Notes: generated from the sequence alone by a model not told the origin. A stretch of 64,000 bases of DNA from Anaerococcus vaginalis (GCA_018363915.1 JAGZMY010000003.1:108789-172788); one strand, 5' to 3'; positions 47,575-57,899 are shown, counted from the first letter of the stretch. Made by a program: numbers and translations.

Positions 47575-47841
47575 ATGTTAAATAAAGATCAAAAAACAGA
47601 AATTATTAAACAATTTCAAAAAGACGAAAAAGATACTGGTTCACCAGAAGTTCAAATTGCTATTCTTACTCAAAGAATCAAAGAACTTACTGAACATTTA
47701 AAAGCAAACAAAAAAGACCACTCTTCAAGAAGAGGACTTTTCAAAATGATTAGACGTAGAAAAGGTCTTTTAAATTACTTAATGGAAAATGATATTGAAA
47801 GATATCGTGAAGTTATTGAAAAACTTGGATTAAGAAAATAG
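47575..47841 (+). CDS. rpsO: 30S ribosomal protein S15
   Basis: 88 residues, full length, with the [24 protein letters not shown] and [21 protein letters not shown] signatures. It binds the central domain of 16S rRNA. Placed before pnp as in most bacteria, with a terminator between. Confidence 0.98.
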   Translation: MLNKDQKTEIIKQFQKDEKDTGSPEVQIAILTQRIKELTEHLKANKKDHSSRRGLFKMIRRRKGLLNYLMENDIERYREVIEKLGLRK

Positions 47842-47849
47842 TTAAATAT

Positions 47850-47874
47850 GACGGGACTTATCCCGTCTTTTTTG
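47850..47874 (+). terminator. Hairpin between rpsO and pnp
   Basis: GACGGGA (47850-47856) pairs with TCCCGTC (47861-47867) followed by TTTTTT. Some readthrough to pnp is likely, since no separate pnp promoter is evident. Confidence 0.75.
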
Positions 47875-47889
47875 TAGTTAGGAGAAAAA

Positions 47890-49998
47890 ATGGAAAAAAC
47901 TTATGAATATAAGTCACAAAATGGTTCCGATCTTTCTATAACAATCGGAAAAGTTGCTGAGCAAACTAATGGCGAATGTTTAATTAGAACAGGCGATACA
48001 ATTTTATTAGTTACTGCTGTTGCAAGTGACAAGCCAAGAGAGGGAATTGATTTTTTCCCACTTATTTGTGATTATCAAGAAAAACTTTATGCAGTTGGAA
48101 AAATTCCTGGCGGATTTATAAAAAGAGAAGGTAAGGCATCAGACAAGGCTATTTTGATTTCTCGTCAAATGGATAGACCTTTAAGACCTTTGTTTCCAGA
48201 AAATTTTTACAATGATGTACAAGTAATTGCTACACCATTTTCTGTAGATGAAGATAATGAACCTGATTGTATGACAACAATTGGTGCATCTATTGCTCTT
48301 GGAATTTCTGATATTCCTTTTTATGGACCAGTTGCTGCTGTTTCTGTTGGATATGTTGATGGAAAATTTATTGTAAATCCAAATAAAGACCAAAGAGAAA
48401 AAACTTCTTTGAATTTAACAGTTGCAGGTACTGCTGATGCTATTAATATGGTTGAAGCTGGTGCAAATGAATTATCAGAAGATGAAATGCTTGAAGCTAT
48501 GATGGTAGCTCATGCAGAAATAAAAGAAATTTGTGGATTTATCCAAACAATTATTGATGATATTGGCAAGGAAAAAATGGAAGTTTGTGAAGAAGTTGAA
48601 ACAGAACTTCAAAGAAAAATAAAAGATAAATACACACAAGATATTAAAAATTCTATAAGAACAACTGATAAGGTTCAAAGAGAAGATGATATTAACGAAA
48701 TAGAAGAAAAATGTAGGGAAGATTTCTTAGAGGAATTTCCAGAAAGTGAAGATGAAATTCACAAAACTGTAGATTCTATTATGAAAAAAGAAGTTAGAAG
48801 AATGATTTCAATTGATAAAATAAGACCTGATGGACGTAAGATGGATGAAATTCGTCCTTTATCTGCAGAAGCTGGACTTTTGCCAAGAGCTCATGGTTCT
48901 GGATTATTCCAAAGAGGTCAAACTCAAGTTTTATCAGTTCTAACATTAGGATCTCCTGGGGAAGAACAAGTAATTGATTCAATGAACAGAGAAGAAATTA
49001 CAAAAAGATATATTCATCAATATAATTTCCCACCATTTTGCGTTGGAGATATTAGACCACTAAGAGGACCTGGAAGACGTGAAGTTGGACATGGACATTT
49101 GGCTGAGAGAGCTTTGATTCCAGTTTTGCCTGATACAAATGATTTTCCTTACACAATAAGAGTAGTAAGTGAAGTTTTATCATCAAACGGTTCATCATCA
49201 CAAGCATCAATTTGTGGTTCAACTTTGTCACTAATGGATGCAGGAGTTCCAATTAAAAAACCTGTTGCAGGAATTGCTATGGGCTTAATCAAAGAAGAAA
49301 ATTCAATTTCAATTCTTACAGACATTCAAGGACTTGAAGATCATCTTGGAGATATGGACTTTAAAGTTGCTGGAACAAAAGATGGAATTACTGCTCTTCA
49401 AATGGATATGAAAATTTCTGGAATAAATAAAGAAGTTTTACAAGAAGCCTTGGCTGATGCTCATAAGGCAAGAATTAAAATTCTTGATGTAATAACATCA
49501 GCAATCGACAAGCCAAGAGAAGACTTATCAAAATATGCTCCAAGAATTTTTTCAATAGATATTGATCCAGAGAAAGTTAGAGATGTAATTGGTGCTGGCG
49601 GAAAAACAATCAACAAAATAATTGATGCAACTGGTGTAAAAATTGAAACTGAAGACGATGGACACATAACAGTTGCAAGCAATGATGGAGAAAGCGGAAA
49701 AAAAGCTATCCAAATGATTAAATCAATTGTAACTGATCCAAAAGCTGGCGATATTTATGAAGGCGAAGTGAAAAGAATAATGAACTTCGGTGCTTTTGTA
49801 GAAATTGCTATCGGCAAAGAAGGACTCTTACACATATCTCAAATTGATACAAAAAGAACTGAAAAAGTTGAAGATGTTTTAAAAATTGGCGATAAGGTAA
49901 GGGTAAAAGTTACAGAAATTGATAGGCAAGGAAGAATCAATCTTTCAAGAAAAGCCCTATTAATTGAAGAAGAAAAAAAACAATCTAAAGAAGACTAA
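47890..49998 (+). CDS. pnp: Polyribonucleotide nucleotidyltransferase (PNPase)
   Basis: 702 residues: two RNase PH domains (about 10-225 and 310-530; SGLFQRGQTQVLSVLTLG, catalytic region GLEDHLGDMDFKVAGTKDGITALQMD), KH domain (IGAGGKTINKIIDATGVKIE) and S1 domain (YEGEVKRIMNFGAFVEI). It degrades mRNA 3' to 5' with phosphate. Full-length and intact. Confidence 0.97.
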   Translation: MEKTYEYKSQNGSDLSITIGKVAEQTNGECLIRTGDTILLVTAVASDKPREGIDFFPLICDYQEKLYAVGKIPGGFIKREGKASDKAILISRQMDRPLRPLFPENFYNDVQVIATPFSVDEDNEPDCMTTIGASIALGISDIPFYGPVAAVSVGYVDGKFIVNPNKDQREKTSLNLTVAGTADAINMVEAGANELSEDEMLEAMMVAHAEIKEICGFIQTIIDDIGKEKMEVCEEVETELQRKIKDKYTQDIKNSIRTTDKVQREDDINEIEEKCREDFLEEFPESEDEIHKTVDSIMKKEVRRMISIDKIRPDGRKMDEIRPLSAEAGLLPRAHGSGLFQRGQTQVLSVLTLGSPGEEQVIDSMNREEITKRYIHQYNFPPFCVGDIRPLRGPGRREVGHGHLAERALIPVLPDTNDFPYTIRVVSEVLSSNGSSSQASICGSTLSLMDAGVPIKKPVAGIAMGLIKEENSISILTDIQGLEDHLGDMDFKVAGTKDGITALQMDMKISGINKEVLQEALADAHKARIKILDVITSAIDKPREDLSKYAPRIFSIDIDPEKVRDVIGAGGKTINKIIDATGVKIETEDDGHITVASNDGESGKKAIQMIKSIVTDPKAGDIYEGEVKRIMNFGAFVEIAIGKEGLLHISQIDTKRTEKVEDVLKIGDKVRVKVTEIDRQGRINLSRKALLIEEEKKQSKED

Positions 49999-50022
49999 GT
50001 CTTAAAAGATTTTATAAACTAA

Positions 50023-50111
50023 CTACAAAAAATTATGGTTAAAATGAATTAATTATTTTTCTTGTGCGAAAATTTTTAATTCATTTTGCACCATAAATAA
50101 AATTTTGTAGA
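50023..50111. repeat. 89-bp long imperfect inverted repeat
   Basis: Arms begin CTACAAAA and end TTTTGTAG. Matching blocks TTATGGT/ACCATAA and AAAATGAATTAA/TTAATTCATTTT sit in the same order. No ORF is present. It may be a small MITE-like element or a structured 3' UTR of pnp. Confidence 0.45.
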
Positions 50112-50123
50112 AGTTAAAAGAAG

Positions 50124-50150
50124 GCTGCCATTTATTAGGCAGTTTATTTA
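50124..50150 (+). terminator. Hairpin before ftsK
   Basis: CTGCC (50126-50130) and GGCAG (50139-50143) around ATTTATTA, followed by TTTATTTATTTT. A TATATAAT at about 50164-50171 then serves ftsK. Confidence 0.55.
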
Positions 50151-50186
50151 TTTTCCCCTTTGTTATATAATCTATGTGAGGTGAAT

Positions 50187-52448
50187 ATGGCAAATACAAA
50201 TTCAAATAGAAAAAGAAAAAAATCTAAATATTCAAAAAAATCTGCAAATAGAAAATTTAATAAGAAATCATTTTCTATATTTTTTATGTTTATCTCTCTT
50301 ATAGGATTTATATTTTTAATTCTTCCAAATACTGGAAGATTGGGAGATTTTATTACATATACAAATTTTAGAATTTTTGGATTTATGTCTTATTTTGTTT
50401 TTATTTTTGTTTTTACAAGTTTTTTATTTGTATTTATGGATAAGTTCAAAAAAAATCTTAGGATATTTAATATTTTATTTATCCTGATTTTATTAACTAT
50501 GGCAATTTTATCTATGAAATTTTTGGATAAAACTTTGTCCCTATCAATTAAAAATGCTGAAAAAATGATAAGAGAATCTGGTGGCATTTTGGGAATAAAT
50601 ATTAGTTTTTATCTAGAAAGGCTTATAGGTAGTGCAGGAATAATAATTTTATATATTATTTTTTGGATTTCTTTAATTAAAAATTTATTAGGCATATCTT
50701 ATAAGGACTTAATTACAAAGACCAAAGAAAAAACTGTAATTTTTGGAAATTTTATTGGAAAAAACTATATGAAAATTTCACATAAAATAAAAACTTACTT
50801 TAGAGAAAAAAAGCTTAAAAAAATTAGAAATAATAGAGAAAACAAAAAAAGAGAAGATATAGATAAAAAAGAAGATTTAAGCAAAAATAAAGTTATAAAG
50901 ATTGAAGAAGAAGTAGAAAAAGAAAATAAGGATGATTTTGACCAAAGATTTGAAAAGGCAAAAATAAATTCCTACAAATCAAAACAAGTCGATTTATCAG
51001 ATTTTGACCAAACTTTTAAGGAAGAATATACTTTAAATTATAAATTCCCAAAACTAGATCTTCTTGATGATAGGGATGATGATAGCGAGCTTGACCAAAA
51101 TGATATAAAAGATAAGGCGAGAAGAATTGAGGAGTGCTTGGATTCTTTTGGTATAAAATCAAAAGTTGTCCAAATTAATATCGGACCAAGCGTAACTTGT
51201 TTTGAATTAAAACCTCAAAGAGGTGTAAAAGTTTCAAAAATTTTAAATTTATCTGATGATTTATCCCTTGCACTTGCGACAAGCGATATAAGAATTGAAG
51301 CACCAATTCCAGGAAAAAGCCACGTTGGAATAGAAGTTCCAAATTCACAAAAAGAAGTTGTTGGCTTAAAAGAGATGATTGCAAGCGAAGAGTTTATGAA
51401 AAGCACTAAGGAACTTCCTTTTGTTTTGGGAAAATCTATATCAGGATTGCCAAAAGTTTCTGCAATAGAAAAAATGCCCCATCTTCTTGTATCTGGTGCG
51501 ACAGGATCTGGAAAAAGTGTTTGTATAAATACGATTATAATGTCAATTTTATATAAGCATTCGCCAGATGAAGTTAAATTACTTTTGATAGATCCAAAAA
51601 TAGTAGAGCTTTCAATTTATAATGGAATTCCTCATTTAATTATGCCAGTTATAACTGATCCAAAAAAAGCATCGTCTTCATTATTTTGGGCAATCAGAGA
51701 AATGGAAAGACGTTATAAATTATTTGAAGAAAATCATGTAAGAGATATTTCATCATACAGAGATTTATCAGAAATTGATGAAAATATAGAAAAACTTCCC
51801 TATGTTGTTATAATAATAGATGAGTTATCAGATTTAATGATGACAGCAGCAAGTGAAGTGGAAGATTATATTACAAGACTTGCTCAAAAATCTAGAGCTT
51901 GTGGGATTCATTTGATAATTGCAACTCAAAGGCCAACAGTTGATGTAATAACTGGAACAATCAAGGCAAATATTCCATCAAGAATTGCTTTTGCAGTTAC
52001 AAGTCAAATTGATTCAAGAACAATTCTTGATATGAGCGGAGCAGAAACTTTGCTTGGAAAAGGAGATATGTTATTTTCTCCATCAGATGCAATGAAGCCT
52101 ATGAGAATTCAGGGAGCTTTTGTATCGGATTCTGAAGTTTTGAGAGTTGTAAATTATATAAAACAAACTCGCGAAGAAGAATACGATAAAAAAGCAATGG
52201 AGACCGTTGAGGAAAAAACAAAAATTGTTGAAAATGATGATGAAGATGAATTGATTGATGAGGCAATAGAAATTATTATAAATGAAAACACTGCTTCAGT
52301 TTCTCTTTTGCAAAGAAAATTAAAAGTAGGGTATGCTAGAGCTGGGAGAATAATTGACCAATTGGAAGCTCGTGGCGTAATCGGTGGTTACGAGGGCAGT
52401 AAGCCTAGAAAAGTTTTGGTAGATCATAGCTATTTAGAAGGAGAGTAA
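50187..52448 (+). CDS. ftsK: FtsK/SpoIIIE family DNA translocase
   Basis: 753 residues. Basic N-terminus, four membrane helices (about 25-170), charged linker, alpha/beta motor with Walker A GATGSGKSVC and Walker B VVIIIDELSDLMM, and C-terminal gamma winged helix (SVSLLQRKLKVGYARAGRIIDQLEARGVIGGYEG). It pumps chromosomal DNA through the septum. ATG 50187 with GAGGTGA is chosen over a TTG at 50160. It is followed by pgsA one base later. Confidence 0.95.
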   Translation: MANTNSNRKRKKSKYSKKSANRKFNKKSFSIFFMFISLIGFIFLILPNTGRLGDFITYTNFRIFGFMSYFVFIFVFTSFLFVFMDKFKKNLRIFNILFILILLTMAILSMKFLDKTLSLSIKNAEKMIRESGGILGINISFYLERLIGSAGIIILYIIFWISLIKNLLGISYKDLITKTKEKTVIFGNFIGKNYMKISHKIKTYFREKKLKKIRNNRENKKREDIDKKEDLSKNKVIKIEEEVEKENKDDFDQRFEKAKINSYKSKQVDLSDFDQTFKEEYTLNYKFPKLDLLDDRDDDSELDQNDIKDKARRIEECLDSFGIKSKVVQINIGPSVTCFELKPQRGVKVSKILNLSDDLSLALATSDIRIEAPIPGKSHVGIEVPNSQKEVVGLKEMIASEEFMKSTKELPFVLGKSISGLPKVSAIEKMPHLLVSGATGSGKSVCINTIIMSILYKHSPDEVKLLLIDPKIVELSIYNGIPHLIMPVITDPKKASSSLFWAIREMERRYKLFEENHVRDISSYRDLSEIDENIEKLPYVVIIIDELSDLMMTAASEVEDYITRLAQKSRACGIHLIIATQRPTVDVITGTIKANIPSRIAFAVTSQIDSRTILDMSGAETLLGKGDMLFSPSDAMKPMRIQGAFVSDSEVLRVVNYIKQTREEEYDKKAMETVEEKTKIVENDDEDELIDEAIEIIINENTASVSLLQRKLKVGYARAGRIIDQLEARGVIGGYEGSKPRKVLVDHSYLEGE

Positions 52449-52449
52449 T

Positions 52450-52980
52450 ATGAATATAGCAAATAAAGTTACAACCGTAAGAATGATTTTGGTGCCAGTA
52501 TTTGTGGTATTATATTTAATTTTTGGTAGAATGTATAATGTTGCTGCAATTTTATATGCAGTTGCATCTTTGACAGATGCTCTTGATGGACATCTTGCAA
52601 GAAGTAGAAATTTGGTTACAACTTTTGGGAAATTTATGGATCCATTGGTAGATAAAATTTTGACTATGGCAGGATTTGTTTTATTGACAGCAACAAATAT
52701 AATCCCAAGCTGGGCAGTTATTTTAATAATTTCAAGAGAGCTAATTATTACAGGACTTAGAACTCTTGCAGCAAGCAACAATATTACAATTGCAGCAAGC
52801 AAGGGTGGAAAAGCAAAAACAATGAGTCAATGCGTATCTACTGTAATGCTATTATTAAATAATCCTACATTAAATTCAATAGGTCTTGTTTTATTTTATG
52901 TAGCAGTTGTATTGACAGTGCTTTCAGGAATTGATTATTTAGTTAAAAATAAAAAAGTTTTAAATTTAGATGATATATAA
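52450..52980 (+). CDS. pgsA: CDP-diacylglycerol-glycerol-3-phosphate 3-phosphatidyltransferase PgsA
   Basis: 176-residue membrane enzyme with the CDP-alcohol phosphotransferase motif spread over DALDGHLARSRN and TTFGKFMDPLVDK (three Asp plus a fourth). It makes phosphatidylglycerol phosphate from the CDP-diacylglycerol supplied by CdsA. It starts 1 bp after ftsK, so the two are cotranscribed. Confidence 0.93.
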   Translation: MNIANKVTTVRMILVPVFVVLYLIFGRMYNVAAILYAVASLTDALDGHLARSRNLVTTFGKFMDPLVDKILTMAGFVLLTATNIIPSWAVILIISRELIITGLRTLAASNNITIAASKGGKAKTMSQCVSTVMLLLNNPTLNSIGLVLFYVAVVLTVLSGIDYLVKNKKVLNLDDI

Positions 52981-53053
52981 ATTTTAAAGAAAATTTTTTA
53001 GATTTTTGAAGACAAGTTTTATTTTTTAATTTATAAAATAGGAAGGAAAATAT

Positions 53054-54124
53054 ATGGCTAAAGAAAAAGAAAAAAATACAGATAATGATAAAGAAAAAGC
53101 CCTAAGCCAAGCTTTTAAAAATATTGAAAAAAAATATGGTAAGGGTGCTATTATGAAAATGGGCGAAGCTCCAAAGGTTGATGTAACTGTAATTCCAACT
53201 GGCGCAATAAATCTTGATATTGCTCTTGGAGTTGGTGGACTTCCTAGAGGAAGAGTTATAGAAATATTTGGACCAGAATCTTCTGGTAAAACAACTCTTA
53301 CTCTTCACTGCATTGCTGAAGATCAAAAATTGGGAAATACTTGTGCATTTATTGATGCTGAGCATGCTATGGATGCAGAATATGCAAAAAAATTGGGAGT
53401 AAATATTGACGAATTAATTTTATCTCAACCAGATACAGGAGAACAAGCGCTAGACATTGCAGAATCTTTGGTAAGATCTGGTGCAGTTGATTTGATTGTT
53501 GTCGATTCGGTTGCAGCTCTTGTTCCAAAAGCAGAAATTGAAGGACAAATGGGAGATAGCCACATGGGTCTTCAAGCAAGACTTATGAGCCAAGCTTTGA
53601 GAAGGTTAACTGGAATTATTTCAAAAACAAATACTACAGTTATTTTTATAAATCAATTGAGAGAAAAAATTGGAGTTATGTTTGGTAATCCTGAAACAAC
53701 AACTGGAGGTAAGGCTCTTAAATTTTATTCTTCAGTAAGACTTGATATTAGAAGAATTAAAGGAATCCAACAAGGCGATGATTATATAGGAAATAGAACT
53801 AGGGTAAAAGTTGTAAAAAATAAAGTGGCTCCTCCTTTTAAAGTTGTAGAATTTGATATTATGTATGGACAAGGAATTTCAAAATCTGGAGTAATTTTGG
53901 ATTCTGCCGTTGATGAAGACATAGTAGAAAAAGCAGGAAGCTGGTATTCTTATAATGGAGAAAAACTTGGTCAAGGTAGGGAAAATGTAAAAACATATCT
54001 TGAAGAAAACGAAGACATTCTCCACGAAATTGAAGAAAAATTAAGAGAAAATATAAATTCTGACAAAAAAGATTCAAAAGAATCTGAAAATGTTGAAGAA
54101 GATTCTGAAAACGAAGAAGAATAA
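53054..54124 (+). CDS. recA: Recombinase RecA
   Basis: 356 residues with Walker [11 protein letters not shown], the DNA-binding loops ([35 protein letters not shown] region) and an acidic tail. It loads on DNA prepared by AddAB. It follows pgsA by 73 bp. I saw no LexA box of GAAC-N4-GTTC type upstream. Intact, with no intein. Confidence 0.98.
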   Translation: MAKEKEKNTDNDKEKALSQAFKNIEKKYGKGAIMKMGEAPKVDVTVIPTGAINLDIALGVGGLPRGRVIEIFGPESSGKTTLTLHCIAEDQKLGNTCAFIDAEHAMDAEYAKKLGVNIDELILSQPDTGEQALDIAESLVRSGAVDLIVVDSVAALVPKAEIEGQMGDSHMGLQARLMSQALRRLTGIISKTNTTVIFINQLREKIGVMFGNPETTTGGKALKFYSSVRLDIRRIKGIQQGDDYIGNRTRVKVVKNKVAPPFKVVEFDIMYGQGISKSGVILDSAVDEDIVEKAGSWYSYNGEKLGQGRENVKTYLEENEDILHEIEEKLRENINSDKKDSKESENVEEDSENEEE

Positions 54125-54172
54125 AAAAAATCGCAAGCTAGTAGAAAATTCTATTATCTTGCGATTTTTTAT
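54124..54172. terminator. Bidirectional terminator between recA and dinB
   Basis: AAAAAAATCGCAAG (54124-54137) pairs with CTTGCGATTTTTT (54158-54170), A-rich on one side and T-rich on the other, between convergent genes. Confidence 0.85.
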
Positions 54173-54190
54173 TTATGAAATTTTAAAAAA

Positions 54191-55234
54191 TTATTTATCG
54201 AATAAGCTTAATTGAGTATGATTCTTTTTTGATAAATTTGATAGGGAAATTCCTATAAGTCTTAAATTTTCGTTTGAAATAATTTGGTCTAACAAATCCT
54301 TGGCAATTTCTGCAATATCTTCTTTTTTTGATATTGGAGAAAGTAGGGTGTAGGATTTTGTATGAGTTTTGAAATATTCTGTTTTTATTTTTAAATTTAT
54401 AGTGTAGGCTTTTATGTCTTTTGCTTTCAAATCTTCTTCGATTTTTTGGGAAATTTCGTCTATATAAGCGTATAAAATTTTTAAATCTTTTGTATTTTTT
54501 CTAAAGGTAAATTCTCTGCCTATTGATTTTCTTTTTGTATTTGTTTGAACTTTCCTATTATCTTCGCCTCTAATAACCTTATAAACATATGATCCTTGCT
54601 TGCCAAAAAGTGATTGTAAAAATTCTTGGTCAAGTTTTAACAAATCTTCAATTTTATAAACTCCAATATCTTTTAATTTTTGAACAGACTTATTTCCAAG
54701 TCCGTGAACTTTTTTTATATCTAAATTTTTTAAAATTTCAGGCACTTCTTCTTTGCTTATTTCTTTTATGCCCATCGGTTTATTCCAGTCGCTTGCAAGT
54801 TTTGCCAAAAATTTATTGTAAGAAATTCCAATTGATACTCCAATTCCTGTTTCTTTTAAAACTTGATTTTGAATTTTTTGTGCTAAAATTTTTTTATTTT
54901 TATCATTATCAATATAAATATATGCTTCATCAATCGAAACCTGCTCTATTGTATGTGAATAAGATTCTATAATATCAAAAACTTCTTTTGATTTTTTCTT
55001 GTAATATTTTCTGTCGACTTTCACCATAATTAAATCTGGACAAAGTTGTTTGGCAATAAAAACTGGCATGGCAGAATGGATTCCATACTCTCTTGCCTTA
55101 TAATTTGCTGTTGTAATTATTGATTTATTTGAAAGACCGCCGACAGCCATTGGAAAATTTTTTAAATTTGGATTTCTAAGCTCTTCGCATGATGCGTAAA
55201 AGGCGTCGCAGTCTATATGAAAAATTTTATTCAT
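54191..55234 (-). CDS. dinB: DNA polymerase IV (DinB, Y family)
   Basis: 347 residues. Catalytic HIDCDAFYASCEELRNP (first Asp pair) and SIDEAYIYI (second acidic pair), the thumb helix-hairpin-helix (VHGLGNKSVQKLKDIGVYKIEDLL) and little finger are complete. It ends LSLFDK, a beta-clamp-binding peptide. It copies damaged DNA with low fidelity. Convergent with recA, with no SOS-like box upstream. Confidence 0.95.
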   Translation of the reverse strand: MNKIFHIDCDAFYASCEELRNPNLKNFPMAVGGLSNKSIITTANYKAREYGIHSAMPVFIAKQLCPDLIMVKVDRKYYKKKSKEVFDIIESYSHTIEQVSIDEAYIYIDNDKNKKILAQKIQNQVLKETGIGVSIGISYNKFLAKLASDWNKPMGIKEISKEEVPEILKNLDIKKVHGLGNKSVQKLKDIGVYKIEDLLKLDQEFLQSLFGKQGSYVYKVIRGEDNRKVQTNTKRKSIGREFTFRKNTKDLKILYAYIDEISQKIEEDLKAKDIKAYTINLKIKTEYFKTHTKSYTLLSPISKKEDIAEIAKDLLDQIISNENLRLIGISLSNLSKKNHTQLSLFDK

Positions 55235-55335
55235 AATATCACCATTACAATTATACTCATAATAAAAAATAAATGAAATTGTTTTATTATGGACTAAATG
55301 GGTCTTTATTTGTTATAATTAATTAAGGTGATTTA

Positions 55336-55581
55336 ATGAGAATAGATAAATTTTTAAAAAATTCAAGAATAATTAAAAGAAGGCAGGTTGCAAAAGACGC
55401 TTGCCTAAATGAAAGAGTAAAAATAAATGGTAATATTGCCAAGGCAGGAAGTGATGTAGAATGTGGAGATATAGTTGAAATTTGCTTTGGAAAAAGCAAT
55501 TTAAAAGTAAAAGTTCTTGACTTGATTGATGGTGCTAAAAAAAATGATGCAAGTGAAATGTATGAGGTTATAGATGAATAA
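55336..55581 (+). CDS. rqcP: S4-domain protein RqcP (YabO/HslR-like)
   Basis: 81 residues, a single S4 domain (MRIDKFLKNSRIIKRRQVAKDACLNERVKINGNIAKAGSDVECGDIVEI). In Bacillus it acts in ribosome quality control with RqcH during Ala-tailing. It starts the rqcP-divIC-tilS-hpt group and overlaps divIC by 8 bp. Confidence 0.9.
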   Translation: MRIDKFLKNSRIIKRRQVAKDACLNERVKINGNIAKAGSDVECGDIVEICFGKSNLKVKVLDLIDGAKKNDASEMYEVIDE

Positions 55582-55891
55582 ATGTGAAAAATACCTTAAA
55601 AATAGGTCAAAAAAGAATAAAAGATTTTTGATGGGAAGTATCCTTGTTTTTGTATTGGTATTTGTTTTGTCAAAATCATTTAATAGCAAAGTAAATGCAC
55701 AAATTGTGAATTTAAATTCTAATATTAAAACAACAAGTAGTAAAATTTCTAGCATAAGAGGAGAAATTGACTCTATAAAAGAAGATTATGAAAATAGAAA
55801 TACAGATGAGTATAAGGAAAAAATAGCTAGAGAAAAATTAGGTATGATTAAGAAAGACGAATATGTGTACAAAGACGAAAATAATAAATAA
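55574..55891 (+). CDS. divIC: DivIC/FtsB-like septum formation initiator
   Basis: 105 residues: basic cytoplasmic start, one membrane helix (FLMGSILVFVLVFVLSKSF), an extracellular coiled coil and the conserved end REKLGMIKKDEYVYK. It joins FtsL and DivIB at the division site. It overlaps tilS by 29 bp. Confidence 0.88.
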   Translation: MNKCEKYLKNRSKKNKRFLMGSILVFVLVFVLSKSFNSKVNAQIVNLNSNIKTTSSKISSIRGEIDSIKEDYENRNTDEYKEKIAREKLGMIKKDEYVYKDENNK

Positions 55892-57251
55892 GTTTAAGTC
55901 CACAATAGAAAAAAATAATCTAATAGAAAAAAATGATACCATAATTGTTGGAGCAAGTGGTGGCCCTGATAGCCAATTTTTAATTTATTTGTTAAATGAA
56001 GTAAAAGATTACTACAAAATAAATATAGTTCTTGCCCACCTAAATCATCTGCATAGGCTTGATGCAAATGAAGATGAAAAATTAGTTGAAAAAACTGGAG
56101 AGAAATTGGGATTTAAAACATTTATAGACCATAAGTCTATGGATGATTACGCAAAAAAAGAAAAAATTTCAGCAGAAAATGCTGGAAGAATTTTAAGGTA
56201 TGATTTTTTTAGGTCAATAAAAAATAAATACGAAAATGCAAAAATAGCAGTTGCCCACAACAAAGACGATCAGGCAGAAACGGTTCTTATGAGAATAATA
56301 AGAGGATCAGGTCTTGATGGACTTAGGGCAATGGATTATAAAAACAAAGATATAATTAGACCAATAATGGACTTTACTAAAAGTGAAATTTTGGAATTTT
56401 TAGATGAAAATAAAATTTCCTATCACATAGACTATACAAATTTGGAAACTGATTATACCAGAAATAAAATTAGACTTGAAATAATACCAGAAATCGAAAA
56501 AATAAATCCGAATTTCAAAAATTCTTTAATTTCCTTATCAGAAATTGCAAAAAGTGATTATAAAATTATAAGAAAAGTTGAAGACAAAAAGCTAGAAAAA
56601 ATTCTTATAAAAAAAGATACAAACCATATTTCTTTTGATAAAAATGAATTTGAAGAAATTTCAGATGAGTTGAAGGCAAGGCTTATAAGAAGGGCTGTAG
56701 AATTTTTGTATGGAAATATCAATGATTTTTCAAAAACAAATATAGACGATTTTATAAAAATAAGGTCATTGGAAAATGGGAAAAAAATTATTAAAGATGA
56801 TTTAATTTTTGAAAAAAATTATAGGTCTTATGATTTTTACATAAAAAGAAAAACTCTTGAAAAAAATTTAAAAGAAACCTATATGAATTTAAATGATAGG
56901 AAAATTTTTGGAAATTATAAATTTAAAACAGCTCTTGTTTCCTATGATTTTTATAAAACTTCTAGCAAAAAAAATAGAGTTTTTTATAGTTTGGAAAATT
57001 TAGATGATATTTCAATAAAAATCAGGTATAGAGTAAATGGCGATTATTTTACCGCCATGAAAAATGAAAAAAGAAAAAAACTCAAAGATTTCTTTATTGA
57101 TGAAAAAATTGATAGAAAAGATAGGGACAAAATTCCACTTTTATTTATAAACAACAAGCTAGCATGGATTGTTGGAAAAAGAAGAAGTGAGGATTTTAAA
57201 GTAAAATATGACGATACGAATATTTTAATGGTAAGTGTGGAGGAGTTATGA
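55863..57251 (+). CDS. tilS: tRNA(Ile)-lysidine synthetase TilS
   Basis: 462 residues. PP-loop IVGASGGPDSQFLIYLL near residue 28, conserved VAHNKDDQAETVLMRIIRGSGLDGLRAM and NKIRLEIIPEIEKINP, and the C-terminal TilS domain (KLKDFFIDEKIDRKDRDKIPLLF). It changes C34 to lysidine in the AUA-reading tRNA. The start has a weak ribosome site and overlaps divIC; hpt overlaps its stop by 4 bp. Confidence 0.93.
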   Translation: MCTKTKIINKFKSTIEKNNLIEKNDTIIVGASGGPDSQFLIYLLNEVKDYYKINIVLAHLNHLHRLDANEDEKLVEKTGEKLGFKTFIDHKSMDDYAKKEKISAENAGRILRYDFFRSIKNKYENAKIAVAHNKDDQAETVLMRIIRGSGLDGLRAMDYKNKDIIRPIMDFTKSEILEFLDENKISYHIDYTNLETDYTRNKIRLEIIPEIEKINPNFKNSLISLSEIAKSDYKIIRKVEDKKLEKILIKKDTNHISFDKNEFEEISDELKARLIRRAVEFLYGNINDFSKTNIDDFIKIRSLENGKKIIKDDLIFEKNYRSYDFYIKRKTLEKNLKETYMNLNDRKIFGNYKFKTALVSYDFYKTSSKKNRVFYSLENLDDISIKIRYRVNGDYFTAMKNEKRKKLKDFFIDEKIDRKDRDKIPLLFINNKLAWIVGKRRSEDFKVKYDDTNILMVSVEEL

Positions 57252-57799
57252 AAATTGATTTAGAAGATGTAATAGACCAAGTACTAATTGATGAAGAAAG
57301 TTTAAATAAAAGAATAAAACAGCTTGCAAGTCAAATAAATGAATATTATTTAGACAAAAATGAGCTTGTACTTGTGGGAATTCTAAAAGGTTCAATTATG
57401 TTTATGGCTGAACTTGCCAAAAATATTAAATTAGATTGTACTTTAGAATTTATGGATGTTTCATCTTACGAAAATGGCACACAATCTTCAGGAAATGTAA
57501 AAATAATAAAAGATTTGGATACAGATATTACTGGAAAAGAAGTTTTATTAGTTGAAGATATAATTGATACAGGAAGAACATTAGATGCCTTGAAAGAGTC
57601 TTTAATAAAAAGAGGAGCAAATTCTGTAAAAATTATAACCTTACTTGATAAACCAGAAAGAAGAGAAATAGAAATAAAACCAGATTGGTCTGGCTTTAAA
57701 ATTCCAAATGAGTTTGTAGTTGGCTACGGACTTGATTATATGCAAATGTATAGAAACCTACCCTTTATTGGGGTTTTAAAAAGAGAAGTTTATGAGTAA
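57248..57799 (+). CDS. hpt: Hypoxanthine phosphoribosyltransferase
   Basis: 183 residues with the PRPP loop VLLVEDIIDTGRTLDAL and flexible-loop region EFMDVSSYENGTQSSG. It salvages hypoxanthine and guanine. It is coupled to tilS (ATGA overlap). The ftsH gene that usually follows in Firmicutes is not here. Confidence 0.94.
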   Translation: MKIDLEDVIDQVLIDEESLNKRIKQLASQINEYYLDKNELVLVGILKGSIMFMAELAKNIKLDCTLEFMDVSSYENGTQSSGNVKIIKDLDTDITGKEVLLVEDIIDTGRTLDALKESLIKRGANSVKIITLLDKPERREIEIKPDWSGFKIPNEFVVGYGLDYMQMYRNLPFIGVLKREVYE

Positions 57800-57899
57800 A
57801 ATAAAGATAGAAAAATGTTAAAATCTTATTAAATTTGGCTTTATTTCATTTTTTGAAAAAAGCCTTATTTTTTGAGTTTAAATAAAAATAGGAGGTAAT

